Shown here piece by piece: positions 51,415-60,429 of a DNA stretch of 64,000 nt; within the stretch, counting starts at the first letter, position 1, and each line of letters opens with the position of its first letter. The position numbers and the translations under genes are program-made. The DNA comes from JAJRPT01 sp965661945. GTDB lineage: Bacteria > Bacteroidota > Ignavibacteria > Kapaibacteriales > UBA2268. The notes below the pieces were generated by a model. The model saw only the letters and a list, made by a program, of their open reading frames with translations. It searched no databases and was not told the DNA's origin. Location of the stretch: contig CBFIFP010000003.1 of assembly GCA_965661945.1 (NCBI GenBank), positions 248,001-312,000 of the forward strand. The letters are read 5' to 3'.

Positions 51415-53100
51415 ATGAAAAGAAGAAAATTTTTTAATGAACTTCTGGATAATTCTGAAAAAGACTATGAATATGGTTTTACAGAAATTAAAGGGAATTT
51501 AGAAGAATATCAAGGTGAATGGAGCGTTGCTCAAGCTAATCATTTATTAAAAAGAACTCTTTTTGGTTTTAAAAAAAGTGATTTAGAAAAAGCGCTTACT
51601 TTTAATTCAGCTTCCACTTGTGTTGATGAACTTACTGAAATTAAACCAGTAGAATTCGACCCACCAATAAAATTTATCGAATTTAATCAACCAAATGAAA
51701 TGAAAGTCGGTGAGACTTGGATTAATTCTGGTTTCTCTCCAAACTCAGAATTTGAAAAAATTATTAGTCTTAAGGCGTGGTGGTTTGGAAAAATACTAAA
51801 TCAAGATTTTAGTATTCGTGAAAAAATGACTTTATTCTGGCATAATCATTTTGCTACTGAAGCAAATATTGTTGGTGTTGGGGTATTTCAATATCGTTCC
51901 AACGAGTTATATAGGGGGAACGCACTTGGTAATTTTAAAACTCTAGTTGAAAAAGTAACGTTAGACCCCACAATGTTATTTTATCTAAATGGAAATGAAA
52001 ATGTTGCAGGTAAACCAAATGAAAATTTTGCTCGTGAATTATTTGAGCTTTTCACTCTTGGTAAAGGTCCTATAATTGGTGAAGGAAATTACACTTATTT
52101 TATTGAAGAGGATATAAGAGAAGCTTCTAAAGTTTTAACTGGATGGAATTTAAATGTTAGAAATGGTGATATCCAACAAGATTTGAAATTTTATCCTATT
52201 TTACATGACTCCACCATTAAAGAATTCTCTTCTGCTTTTGGCAATCAAACTATATTACCAGCAGGTCAAAATGAATATAAGCTTTTAATAAATATGATAT
52301 TCCAACAAGAACAAGTATCAAAGTTCATTGTTAGAAAATTATATAGATGGTTTGTTTACTATCATATAGATGAAAGAATAGAGAATGAAATTATTGAACC
52401 TTTAGCTTTGATTTTAAGACAAAACAATTTTGAAATTCAACCGGTTATAAGAACTCTACTTAAATCTAATCACTTTTTTGATTCAGCAACTAAAGGGCTA
52501 ATGATTAAAAACCCTATTGATTATGTATGTGGATTAATTAAAAACTTAGAAACTAATATTTATACTCGTGGTAATTCTGCTTATGAAGATTTTACCAATG
52601 AATATTTAGCTTGGTATAACTATGGATATAATGAATCATCAGATGAACAATTAAGATTACTTGATCCCCCAAGTGTAGCTGGTTGGGAAGCGTATTATCA
52701 AACACCAACATACTACAGGATTTGGCTATCTTCTGCTACAATCCAATTGCGACATCAATATTATCAAAGTATTTTATCAAATAGGGGATTAAATAGATTT
52801 CAAGTTAATTTAAAAGCATCAGCAACAAAATTTGCCGAAACTTTATCCAACCCTTCTGATCCAAATCAATTGATAAATGAAATGTGTGCAAGATTTTATA
52901 CTAATGATTTAACTCAAAATCAAAAAAATATATTAAAGTTGAATCTTGTTGATGAAGGTCAAGGTGATTATACTTGGTCCGAAATTTGGACTATATATCA
53001 ATCAAACAAAGACAATGTAATAATATCTGGAACAGTAGAGGCGAAACTTTCTAATCTACTAAGAAAAGCCTTTGAACTTGCCGAATATCAATTATCATAA
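51415..53100 (+). CDS. DUF1800 family protein
   Basis: This 561-residue protein has the DUF1800 signatures WSVAQANHLLKRTLFGF, LFWHNHFATEANIVG, NENFARELFELFTLGKG and LLDPPSVAGWEAY. The family is nearly always paired with a DUF1501 protein, as here (14 bp apart). Function is unknown in the literature I know, and association with export of large surface proteins has been proposed. AAAGGT precedes the ATG. The start KRRKFF has a twin Arg but no hydrophobic segment after it. Confidence 0.9.
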   Translation: MKRRKFFNELLDNSEKDYEYGFTEIKGNLEEYQGEWSVAQANHLLKRTLFGFKKSDLEKALTFNSASTCVDELTEIKPVEFDPPIKFIEFNQPNEMKVGETWINSGFSPNSEFEKIISLKAWWFGKILNQDFSIREKMTLFWHNHFATEANIVGVGVFQYRSNELYRGNALGNFKTLVEKVTLDPTMLFYLNGNENVAGKPNENFARELFELFTLGKGPIIGEGNYTYFIEEDIREASKVLTGWNLNVRNGDIQQDLKFYPILHDSTIKEFSSAFGNQTILPAGQNEYKLLINMIFQQEQVSKFIVRKLYRWFVYYHIDERIENEIIEPLALILRQNNFEIQPVIRTLLKSNHFFDSATKGLMIKNPIDYVCGLIKNLETNIYTRGNSAYEDFTNEYLAWYNYGYNESSDEQLRLLDPPSVAGWEAYYQTPTYYRIWLSSATIQLRHQYYQSILSNRGLNRFQVNLKASATKFAETLSNPSDPNQLINEMCARFYTNDLTQNQKNILKLNLVDEGQGDYTWSEIWTIYQSNKDNVIISGTVEAKLSNLLRKAFELAEYQLS

Positions 53101-53114
53101 ATGGAGAAAAAGTA

Positions 53115-54680
53115 ATGAAAAGAAGAGATTTTATAAAAAACGCTAGTTTAATTTCTGCAACTCCTTTTGTAATTGGCGGTATGAGTGTCGTAGCAAATTC
53201 ATCACCTTTAATTGATAATTTAGCGAAAAAATTTGCATCAGAAGACAGGATTTTAATTTTAATCCAACTTGTTGGCGGTAATGATGGTTTGAACACAGTA
53301 ATTCCTTTAGACCAATATGATAATTTAAATAAAGTAAGAAAAAGTATAATTTTAGAAGAAAACTCTATAAATAAATTAACTGATAAAATTGGCTTACATC
53401 CTGTTATGACAGGAATGTCAAATATGTGGAATGATGGAAAACTTGCAATTATACAAAATGTTGGCTACCCTTTTCAAAACTTTTCACATTTTCGTTCTAC
53501 TGATATTTGGACTTCTGGTTCCGATGCAGATAAATATGTTAGTTCTGGATGGCTCGGAAGATATTTAAATGATATGCATCCTAATTTCCCTGACCAATAT
53601 CCCAATTATGATTTTACAGACCCACTGTCTATTACAGTTGGCTCGATAACTTCACAAACTTGTCAAGGTCCTATTTTTTCAATGGGAATCTCTTTAAATT
53701 CGTCATCAAATTTTGTTAATTTAAAAGCAAATCCAGAAGAAGATACACCAGATGGCAACTTTGGTCAAGAATTAAACTATATAAGAACTGTAATATCCCA
53801 AACAGAGAAATATATAGACGTTTTACAACTAGCAGCTGATAGAGGAAATGTTAACCAAAATATTTGGGATAATTTGAATGATAGTTTATCAAATCAACTA
53901 AGAATAGTAGCTCAATTACTTTCAGGTGGAGTTAAAACTAAAGTATTTGTTTGCTCAATAGGTGGATTTGATACTCACGCAGGACAAATCACAAACGATG
54001 GCAATACTTCAACAGGAACTCATGCAAACTTACTTGCTAGTTTATCAAATAGTGTTAGTGCATTTCAAAAACAAATAGACGAGTATGGCATATCAGATAA
54101 AGTTATAGGTATGACTTTCTCGGAGTTTGGTAGAAGAATAATTTCGAATGATAGTCTTGGAACTGACCATGGTGCTGCTGCTCCTATGTTTGTTTTTGGC
54201 AACTCTATAAATCCTGGAATTTATGGTTCTAACCCAATTATTCCAACTAATGCAGATGCTTCGGTAAACCTTGAAATTGAATATGATTTTAGAGATATTT
54301 ATTCTACAATTTTAAGAGATTGGTTCGACTTAACTGATTCAAAAGTTAATCAATTAATGTTTAAGAATTTTAATATTCTACCTTTGTTCAAACAATCAAC
54401 TGTCAGAAACCACTCAAGTGACATAAAAAATTTAAGAGCTTATCCAAATCCAGCTTCTTTATCAACTCGTATTACTTTTTTTGCTAAAACTGGCGGAGTA
54501 AAAGTTGCATTGTATGATATAAGAGGAATTAAAGTTTCTGATATATTTAATTCATACCTACAAACTGGAGAACATAACATAGAAATAAATCTTTCAACTA
54601 TCTCAAACGGTTTATACCTTGTTGTAATAGAAGATGAAACAGGAGCAAGAATCACAACTAAATTAATCGTACAAAAATAG
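53115..54680 (+). CDS. DUF1501 family protein with Tat-like leader and T9SS tail
   Basis: This 521-residue protein starts MKRRDFIKNASLISATPFVIGGM, a twin-arginine signal peptide. The DUF1501 domain includes LIQLVGGNDGLNTVIPL, FRSTDIWTSGSD, GGFDTHAGQ and FSEFGRRIISNDSLGTDHGAAAPMFVFG, an alkaline-phosphatase-like sulfatase fold. The tail (LRAYPNPASLSTRITFF, ALYDIRGIKV, GLYLVVIED) is a type A T9SS domain. A Tat leader joined to a T9SS tail implies the protein folds in the cytoplasm, perhaps with a metal, before outer-membrane export. It probably works with the DUF1800 partner encoded just before it. Confidence 0.9.
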   Translation: MKRRDFIKNASLISATPFVIGGMSVVANSSPLIDNLAKKFASEDRILILIQLVGGNDGLNTVIPLDQYDNLNKVRKSIILEENSINKLTDKIGLHPVMTGMSNMWNDGKLAIIQNVGYPFQNFSHFRSTDIWTSGSDADKYVSSGWLGRYLNDMHPNFPDQYPNYDFTDPLSITVGSITSQTCQGPIFSMGISLNSSSNFVNLKANPEEDTPDGNFGQELNYIRTVISQTEKYIDVLQLAADRGNVNQNIWDNLNDSLSNQLRIVAQLLSGGVKTKVFVCSIGGFDTHAGQITNDGNTSTGTHANLLASLSNSVSAFQKQIDEYGISDKVIGMTFSEFGRRIISNDSLGTDHGAAAPMFVFGNSINPGIYGSNPIIPTNADASVNLEIEYDFRDIYSTILRDWFDLTDSKVNQLMFKNFNILPLFKQSTVRNHSSDIKNLRAYPNPASLSTRITFFAKTGGVKVALYDIRGIKVSDIFNSYLQTGEHNIEINLSTISNGLYLVVIEDETGARITTKLIVQK

Positions 54681-54868
54681 TAACCGAAAGTGCATAAATT
54701 AATTGATTAAAATGTTTCATCTTTAAGTAATCTATAAATAGCTATTTGTTGTATATATAGTAATTCGAAGTATCATACATCACAGGCTTAAATCATATAT
54801 TTTATATCAATTTTTATAGTAACTATTAATTGCTTAATTTTGTATTTTAAATAAACAAAAGATACAAA

Positions 54869-56032
54869 ATGAAAAATAATAAATATACTGGATTTTCAAC
54901 TAAAGCACTACATATTGGAAATGAACCAGACCCCTCTACAGGCGCAATATCTCCTCCGATTTTTCAATCTTCAACTTATGTACAAACATCACCTGGTGTT
55001 CATAAAGGTTACGAATATTCAAGAACACATAACCCAACTCGAACAAGATTAGAAGAATGTCTTGCAAGTTTAGAAAATGCAGAGCATTGTGTTGTTACTG
55101 CTACAGGAATGAGTGCCACTCATCTAATTACACAAGTAATCAAAAGAGGTAGTAAAGTTTTATGCGGAGATGACGTCTATGGTGGTACATACCGTTTATT
55201 CACTACTGTTGTACAAGATGATTTTGACTTTCATTTCACAGATACAACTAAAACCGACGATACTATAAAAAAAATAAAAGAATTAAAACCATCACTTTTA
55301 TGGATAGAATCTCCAACAAACCCACTTCTAAAAATAAGCGATATAAGAAAATTATCTGAGGCAGCAAAAGAAGTAGGTGCATTAACTGTTGTTGATAATA
55401 CTTTTATGAGTCCGTATTTTCAAAACCCTTTAGATTTAGGAGCTGATATTGCTTATCACTCAATGAGTAAATATATCAATGGTCACAGTGATGTTGTAGC
55501 CGGAGCTATTATGACAAATAATACAGAGTTAGTTAATAAATTGAAATATTACCAAAACTCTATAGGACCTTCACAATCACCATTTGATAGTTGGTTAGTT
55601 TTACGTGGAGTTAAAACTCTTTCAGTAAGAATGGAAAAACATCAAGAAAACGCTATGAAAGTTGCTAAATTTCTTGAAAATCATCCACAAGTAGAGAGAG
55701 TTACTTACCCAGGATTAGAATCACACCCTCAGTATGAGATTGCTAAATCACAAATGAAAGGATTTGGAGGAATGATAACATTCTTCATAAAAGGTGGATT
55801 AGAAGCTTCTCGTAAGTTTTTAGAAAATGTTCATATATTTATGTTGGCAGAAAGTTTAGGTGGTGTAGAAAGTTTGATAGAGCATCCTGCAATTATGACT
55901 CACGCTTCAATTCCTAAAATTGAAAGAGAAAAAATTGGACTAACTGATAATTTAATAAGATTATCTGTTGGTATTGAAGATATTGATGATTTGATTATTG
56001 ATTTGGAAAATGGATTTAAATATTCTAAATAA
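54869..56032 (+). CDS. Cystathionine gamma-synthase/gamma-lyase family PLP enzyme
   Basis: This 387-residue Cys/Met-metabolism PLP enzyme has PPIFQSSTYVQ, EYSRTHNPTRTRLEECLASLENAE, the Asp in TVVDNTFMSPYFQ, and the PLP lysine in HSMSKYINGHSDVVAGA (about residue 201). The C-terminal SLGGVESLIEHPAIMTHASI is typical. MetB (trans-sulfuration forward) and gamma-lyase (reverse) cannot be separated from sequence alone. A TAATTTTG -7-like box lies at 54835-54842, 27 nt before the ATG. No SAM riboswitch is visible upstream. Confidence 0.9.
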   Translation: MKNNKYTGFSTKALHIGNEPDPSTGAISPPIFQSSTYVQTSPGVHKGYEYSRTHNPTRTRLEECLASLENAEHCVVTATGMSATHLITQVIKRGSKVLCGDDVYGGTYRLFTTVVQDDFDFHFTDTTKTDDTIKKIKELKPSLLWIESPTNPLLKISDIRKLSEAAKEVGALTVVDNTFMSPYFQNPLDLGADIAYHSMSKYINGHSDVVAGAIMTNNTELVNKLKYYQNSIGPSQSPFDSWLVLRGVKTLSVRMEKHQENAMKVAKFLENHPQVERVTYPGLESHPQYEIAKSQMKGFGGMITFFIKGGLEASRKFLENVHIFMLAESLGGVESLIEHPAIMTHASIPKIEREKIGLTDNLIRLSVGIEDIDDLIIDLENGFKYSK

Positions 56033-56048
56033 TTTATAAATCAAAAGA

Positions 56049-57599
56049 ATGGAACCAAAAGAAAAATTGTTGTATTTTTTAAAACAGCCGGCTTTTGTTG
56101 TAATTGCCGGCTACTTTTATATATTATCAACAATGAGTTTTGGTTTTAACTCCTATGATTCAGGTCTATTGTTAACGGGTGGTTTGAGAATTCTAAATGG
56201 TGAACTTCCATATAAAGATTTTTTTACTTTATACGCTCCAGGTCAATTTTATTTGAATGCTTTTATTCAATTAATTAACTCCGAAGTTCTATTTTTAAGA
56301 TTACTATTATCTTTCTTTCAGCTTGGTATTTTAATTTTAGTTTATAAATCAACAAAAATATTATTTGGAAAGAACTACTATATATATTCTGTGCTTTTAG
56401 CTTCATTTTGGTTGGGTGCCTTTGATATGTGGAATAGAGCAATAATAGTTGCTTTATTTCTTAACTTATTACTTGCTTACAAAATAGTAAAAGCACAAAT
56501 CAATAATGAAAAAAATAATTATTTTTTAAATGCTTTTTATATTTCTTTAATAATATTTTTTAGACATGATGTAGGTGGTATTGCACTTCTATGCTATATT
56601 TTATATATAGGATTAACTGTTTTTAAAATCAAGAGTTTTAAAGAAATTATTATAATTTTACTAAAATCAATTATCGGATTTATACCTTTAATTCTATTTG
56701 TTATTTATTTTTTAAGTAAAGTTAATATTGATATAATTTATCAGCACTTAATAACACTTCCAAAAAATGTTTTTCCTTTATATAGAAACTTACCATTTCC
56801 TCATCCTTTTCATTTTGAGGGAGTAGTAAGATTTGGTAAGGATGTTCTGCTCTCATCAGCATTTTATTTGCCAGTCATAACTTTGATACTATCATTTATA
56901 TATTTAGTTAGAAATAATGATGATAAAAGAAAGATGATAAGTTACATTATTTTTATTATTCCAATGCTAAATCAAATGATAGTTCGTTCGGAATTGGAAC
57001 ATACTTTACCTGCAGCTGTAATGTCAAGTGTTGTTATTATATATCTTTTAGATAAATTTTTAAATAATAAAAAACTGTTATTATTAGTATTTGTTATGAT
57101 GCTACCAAATATGTTAGCATATAAATACAAAAAACTAAACTCCGTTTATCCTGATATTAAACTCTCTAATTTAGAAAATATACAAAATGTGGCGTTATCA
57201 AGCGTTTATGATAAAAACCTGACTAATGCAGTATATTATATAAAAAGCAACACCTTACAATCTGAAAAAATTTATGTTGGATTAGAAAACCACGATAAAG
57301 TATTTTCTAACGAGGCAGGTTTTTACTTTCTTTCTCAAAGAATGCCTTCAACTTATTATCATGAATTACACCCTGGAATAACAACTACTCTTAAATCACA
57401 GCAAAAGATATATTATAGTTTAGAAATTCATAGAGTAAATTACCTAGTTTTATTTGATTCATTTGAAATAGAAGAAGAAAATTTAAGTAATAAATCAAGC
57501 AATGTATTTTATTTAGATAAAAAAATTAAAGATTATTTCAATTTAGACACTACTTTTGGAAATATTAAAATTCATAAACGTATTTTTGATGAAGATTAA
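56049..57599 (+). CDS. GT-C-like polytopic membrane glycosyltransferase
   Basis: This 516-residue protein has about ten predicted membrane helices. The first extracellular loop has SYDSGLLLTGGLRILNGELPYKDFFTLYAPGQFYLNAF (in parts), the pattern of family 39-like enzymes where an acidic residue near the first loop (YDSG) serves catalysis. A soluble C-terminal region follows (about residues 370-516). These enzymes move sugars from polyprenyl carriers to proteins or lipids in the periplasm. The target is unknown. It is 16 bp after the PLP enzyme gene. Confidence 0.7.
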   Translation: MEPKEKLLYFLKQPAFVVIAGYFYILSTMSFGFNSYDSGLLLTGGLRILNGELPYKDFFTLYAPGQFYLNAFIQLINSEVLFLRLLLSFFQLGILILVYKSTKILFGKNYYIYSVLLASFWLGAFDMWNRAIIVALFLNLLLAYKIVKAQINNEKNNYFLNAFYISLIIFFRHDVGGIALLCYILYIGLTVFKIKSFKEIIIILLKSIIGFIPLILFVIYFLSKVNIDIIYQHLITLPKNVFPLYRNLPFPHPFHFEGVVRFGKDVLLSSAFYLPVITLILSFIYLVRNNDDKRKMISYIIFIIPMLNQMIVRSELEHTLPAAVMSSVVIIYLLDKFLNNKKLLLLVFVMMLPNMLAYKYKKLNSVYPDIKLSNLENIQNVALSSVYDKNLTNAVYYIKSNTLQSEKIYVGLENHDKVFSNEAGFYFLSQRMPSTYYHELHPGITTTLKSQQKIYYSLEIHRVNYLVLFDSFEIEEENLSNKSSNVFYLDKKIKDYFNLDTTFGNIKIHKRIFDED

Positions 57600-57764
57600 T
57601 ATCTTTTAAATACTAAACTTTATAATAAATTTAACTAAAAAATATCAACATAAAGTTTTACAATACAACATTAATTAACACTACAATGTGAATTAATTTC
57701 AGTATGCTTAGTCTAAATATTTTCTTAAATTAGTGTTTAAAATTCTACAAAAATTAAAATTAAT

Positions 57765-59261
57765 ATGTCTGGCGAAACTAACAAAAAATTCGATAATGTA
57801 AAGAAAATGAGTTCAGAAAAACAAGAGAATTACTTCACTCTTGGCTCTAGAATACAACCGCATTCTACTGAAGCGGAGATTGCTGTTTTGGGAGCTATGA
57901 TAATGAACCCACACTCAATATCTAAAACATTAAATATCATAAAGCCAGAGATGTTTTATCACGTTAAACATAAAATAATATATACTGCTATTTTAAATTT
58001 ATTAGATAAAGCTGCTACTGTTGATCTTCCTGTTTTAAAAGAAGAATTAGAAAAAATGGGAAAACATGAATTAATTGGTGGTAATCAATATTTAATTGAA
58101 ATTCATCGTCGAACCCCAAGTTTTGCAAATGTAGAGCAACATTGCTTAATTATTTTAGATAAATATCTCAAAAGAGCAATGATTCAAATATCTGCTGAAA
58201 CACTTGAAAAAGGTTTTGACGATACTTTTAACATAATTGATTTGTTTGATGAAACAGAAAGAAAAATATTTGAACTTTCGCAAAAAAGATTTAGTAAGAA
58301 TTATATTACTATGCAAGAGTTATCAACCCAAACAATGAATTATATAACTCAGATTGCAGAGAAAAAAGGATCTGCTGGTATCCCTTCTGGCTTCCCTAAG
58401 TTAGATGAGATGCTTGGTGGTTTTCAAAATTCTGATTTAATAATTATAGCAGCAAGACCTTCTATGGGAAAAACGGCGTTAGGACTCTCGCTATTATTAA
58501 ATGTTGCTGTTACTCAAAAACTCCCTACTGCATTTTTCTCTGTTGAGATGGCAGCTCAGCAAATTGCTATAAGATTAGTTTCAGCAGACTCAAGAGTTAA
58601 TCAGCAAAATATCAGAACTGGCAAAATAAATATTCAAGAGAATTCAAAGATTGTAGCAAGTTTAGGAAGGTTAAGAGACTCACCTATAATAATTGATGAC
58701 ACAGCGATGCTTAATGTTAATGAATTTAAAGCAAAAAGTAGACAATTGAAATCACAGCATAATATCAAGTTAATTGTAGTAGATTATTTGCAGATGATGC
58801 ATGCAAGTGGAGCAGAATCAAGAGAAAGAGAGATTGCAATAATATCTTCAACTCTTAAGCAAGTGGCTAAAGACTTAGAAATTCCAGTAATTGCCTTAGC
58901 TCAGTTAAATCGTTCGGTTGAAGGAAGAAAAGATAAAAATTTCCGCCCAATGCTTCAAGATTTGAGAGAGTCAGGAACTATTGAGCAAGATGCTGATGTT
59001 ATTATGTTTGTTAACCGTCCTGAAAGATATGGAGTTATGGAATTTGAAGATGGCACTCCTTCCGCTGGAATGGGAGAGTTAATAATCGGAAAGCAAAGAA
59101 ATGGACCTATCGGGACTGTAAGAGTAGCATTTAACGAACATATTGCAAGATTTGAGAATTACACTCTGGCTGTTGCAGACCAGCCCCAAAGCGTAAGAGA
59201 TAGTTATGGGTCAGAACTTGCCTCAATTAATCCTAATATTGATGATGATGCACCGTTTTAA
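57765..59261 (+). CDS. dnaB: Replicative DNA helicase DnaB
   Basis: DnaB is the hexameric helicase of the replication fork. The 498-residue protein has the N-terminal collar domain (HSTEAEIAVLGAMIMNPHSI), and the RecA-like C-terminal domain has Walker A ARPSMGKTALG (about residues 228-238), the Walker B/H2 stretch IKLIVVDYLQMM, QLNRSVEGRKDKNFRPMLQDLRESGTIEQDADVIMFV and the Arg finger region. Length is normal, with no intein. It is monocistronic and faces the aspartate-kinase-like gene. Confidence 0.96.
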   Translation: MSGETNKKFDNVKKMSSEKQENYFTLGSRIQPHSTEAEIAVLGAMIMNPHSISKTLNIIKPEMFYHVKHKIIYTAILNLLDKAATVDLPVLKEELEKMGKHELIGGNQYLIEIHRRTPSFANVEQHCLIILDKYLKRAMIQISAETLEKGFDDTFNIIDLFDETERKIFELSQKRFSKNYITMQELSTQTMNYITQIAEKKGSAGIPSGFPKLDEMLGGFQNSDLIIIAARPSMGKTALGLSLLLNVAVTQKLPTAFFSVEMAAQQIAIRLVSADSRVNQQNIRTGKINIQENSKIVASLGRLRDSPIIIDDTAMLNVNEFKAKSRQLKSQHNIKLIVVDYLQMMHASGAESREREIAIISSTLKQVAKDLEIPVIALAQLNRSVEGRKDKNFRPMLQDLRESGTIEQDADVIMFVNRPERYGVMEFEDGTPSAGMGELIIGKQRNGPIGTVRVAFNEHIARFENYTLAVADQPQSVRDSYGSELASINPNIDDDAPF

Positions 59262-59296
59262 AAAGAAATGTTTATTAATATTATAAATTAACCTAA

Positions 59297-60370
59297 TTAA
59301 TCTTGGTTAATTGTTTTTAAAATCTTGTAATAGTTTATAAGTTTATTTTTTGAAATTTGTTTTTTAAATGTAACTTCAATTTTTTTATCATTAACATTGA
59401 TAATTATTTTATTTATTTTTTGAAATTTTAACATCTCATTAATAGTTTTATCTAAATATTTTGGAAAAATAATCAACTTATTATCAAAATTCAAAACTAA
59501 AATATCAAATTTAGAACTGTTTCCTCCAATTTCAGTTTTTTCTTGATTATTTACAGATTTATAAAGTAATTGAATTTTATACTTTTTTGCTAAATTTATC
59601 TGCTCTAAAGTTATTAATTTCAATCCATTTTTGGCAAATAATACTGCTTTTTCATAATTTATATATTTAATTCTTGATGACTTTACTGTTTCTGGATCAA
59701 TTTCAAATATACCGTTTGTTTTAGTTATAAAAGTACATTTTTTAGAATTTAAAGCAATAGAAGCTAAAATTGCTGTTAGGTTTGAGTTTTCAAAACCAAG
59801 AGTAGTTGGGTTATTATCTAAATCACTTCCTATGAATCCTGCAATGACCGATTGCTTATTTAGTAAGTTATTCTTCATAAATACTAATGTTTCTTCAAAT
59901 AAAACCTCAGCTTTTCCATAGTTACTATTAGTTTTTATTAATTCTCGAGTGTCATAAAAGCTTAACTTAGGAAAGAATAAATTTAATTCTTGAAAAAAAA
60001 TTATACTTGATAATAAATCACCATAACATAGAATATTATCAAGTAGTTTCGGTGAAAAATCTTCTAAAAGTGAAACTCCTAAAAGCAACTTTTTTAAATT
60101 ATTTGTATGATATTGTAACAATAATTCATTATTTTTGTTGTAGAAAATATTAAAAAAAGAATTGATTTTATTTAATTCGTGATTGTATAAATTAGGAGAG
60201 GTGCTTATATTCATTGTAACTTCCTTCAGTAGATGAGTTAAGTTATGAAATGCACTAATGATAATTAAAAAATTATCATTAGAATTGTAACAATCTTTTA
60301 CATATCCTGCATTAGATTTTAAATCTTCTACTGTCTGGATAGTACTTCCGCCTATTTTAATTATATTCAT
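59297..60370 (-). CDS. Divergent aspartate-kinase-like amino acid kinase
   Basis: This 357-residue protein follows the aspartokinase order: NIIKIGGSTIQTVEDLK (usual KFGGTSV), IIISAFHNLTHLL (usual VSAMGKTT), GFIGSDLDNNPTTLGFENSNLTAILA (usual GxTTLGRGGSDYTA) and ITKTNGIFEIDPETVKS (usual YTDVDGIYTADPR). It is shorter than normal (about 450) and lacks a clear pair of ACT domains. The catalytic segment departs from consensus: Arg is Phe, Gly-Gly is Glu-Asn, and Asp is Asn. It may be inactive, regulatory or of altered substrate. It converges with dnaB. Confidence 0.7.
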   Translation of the reverse strand: MNIIKIGGSTIQTVEDLKSNAGYVKDCYNSNDNFLIIISAFHNLTHLLKEVTMNISTSPNLYNHELNKINSFFNIFYNKNNELLLQYHTNNLKKLLLGVSLLEDFSPKLLDNILCYGDLLSSIIFFQELNLFFPKLSFYDTRELIKTNSNYGKAEVLFEETLVFMKNNLLNKQSVIAGFIGSDLDNNPTTLGFENSNLTAILASIALNSKKCTFITKTNGIFEIDPETVKSSRIKYINYEKAVLFAKNGLKLITLEQINLAKKYKIQLLYKSVNNQEKTEIGGNSSKFDILVLNFDNKLIIFPKYLDKTINEMLKFQKINKIIINVNDKKIEVTFKKQISKNKLINYYKILKTINQD

Positions 60371-60429
60371 TTTTAAAAAAGTAATTAAATAAAACTCAAA
60401 ATTGCAAAAAAAATTTTAAAGGTAATCCT

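Noticed and set aside
54681..54868. SAM or other riboswitch before the cystathionine enzyme gene
   Set aside because: The gap has no conserved core or convincing paired helices, only a -7-like box.
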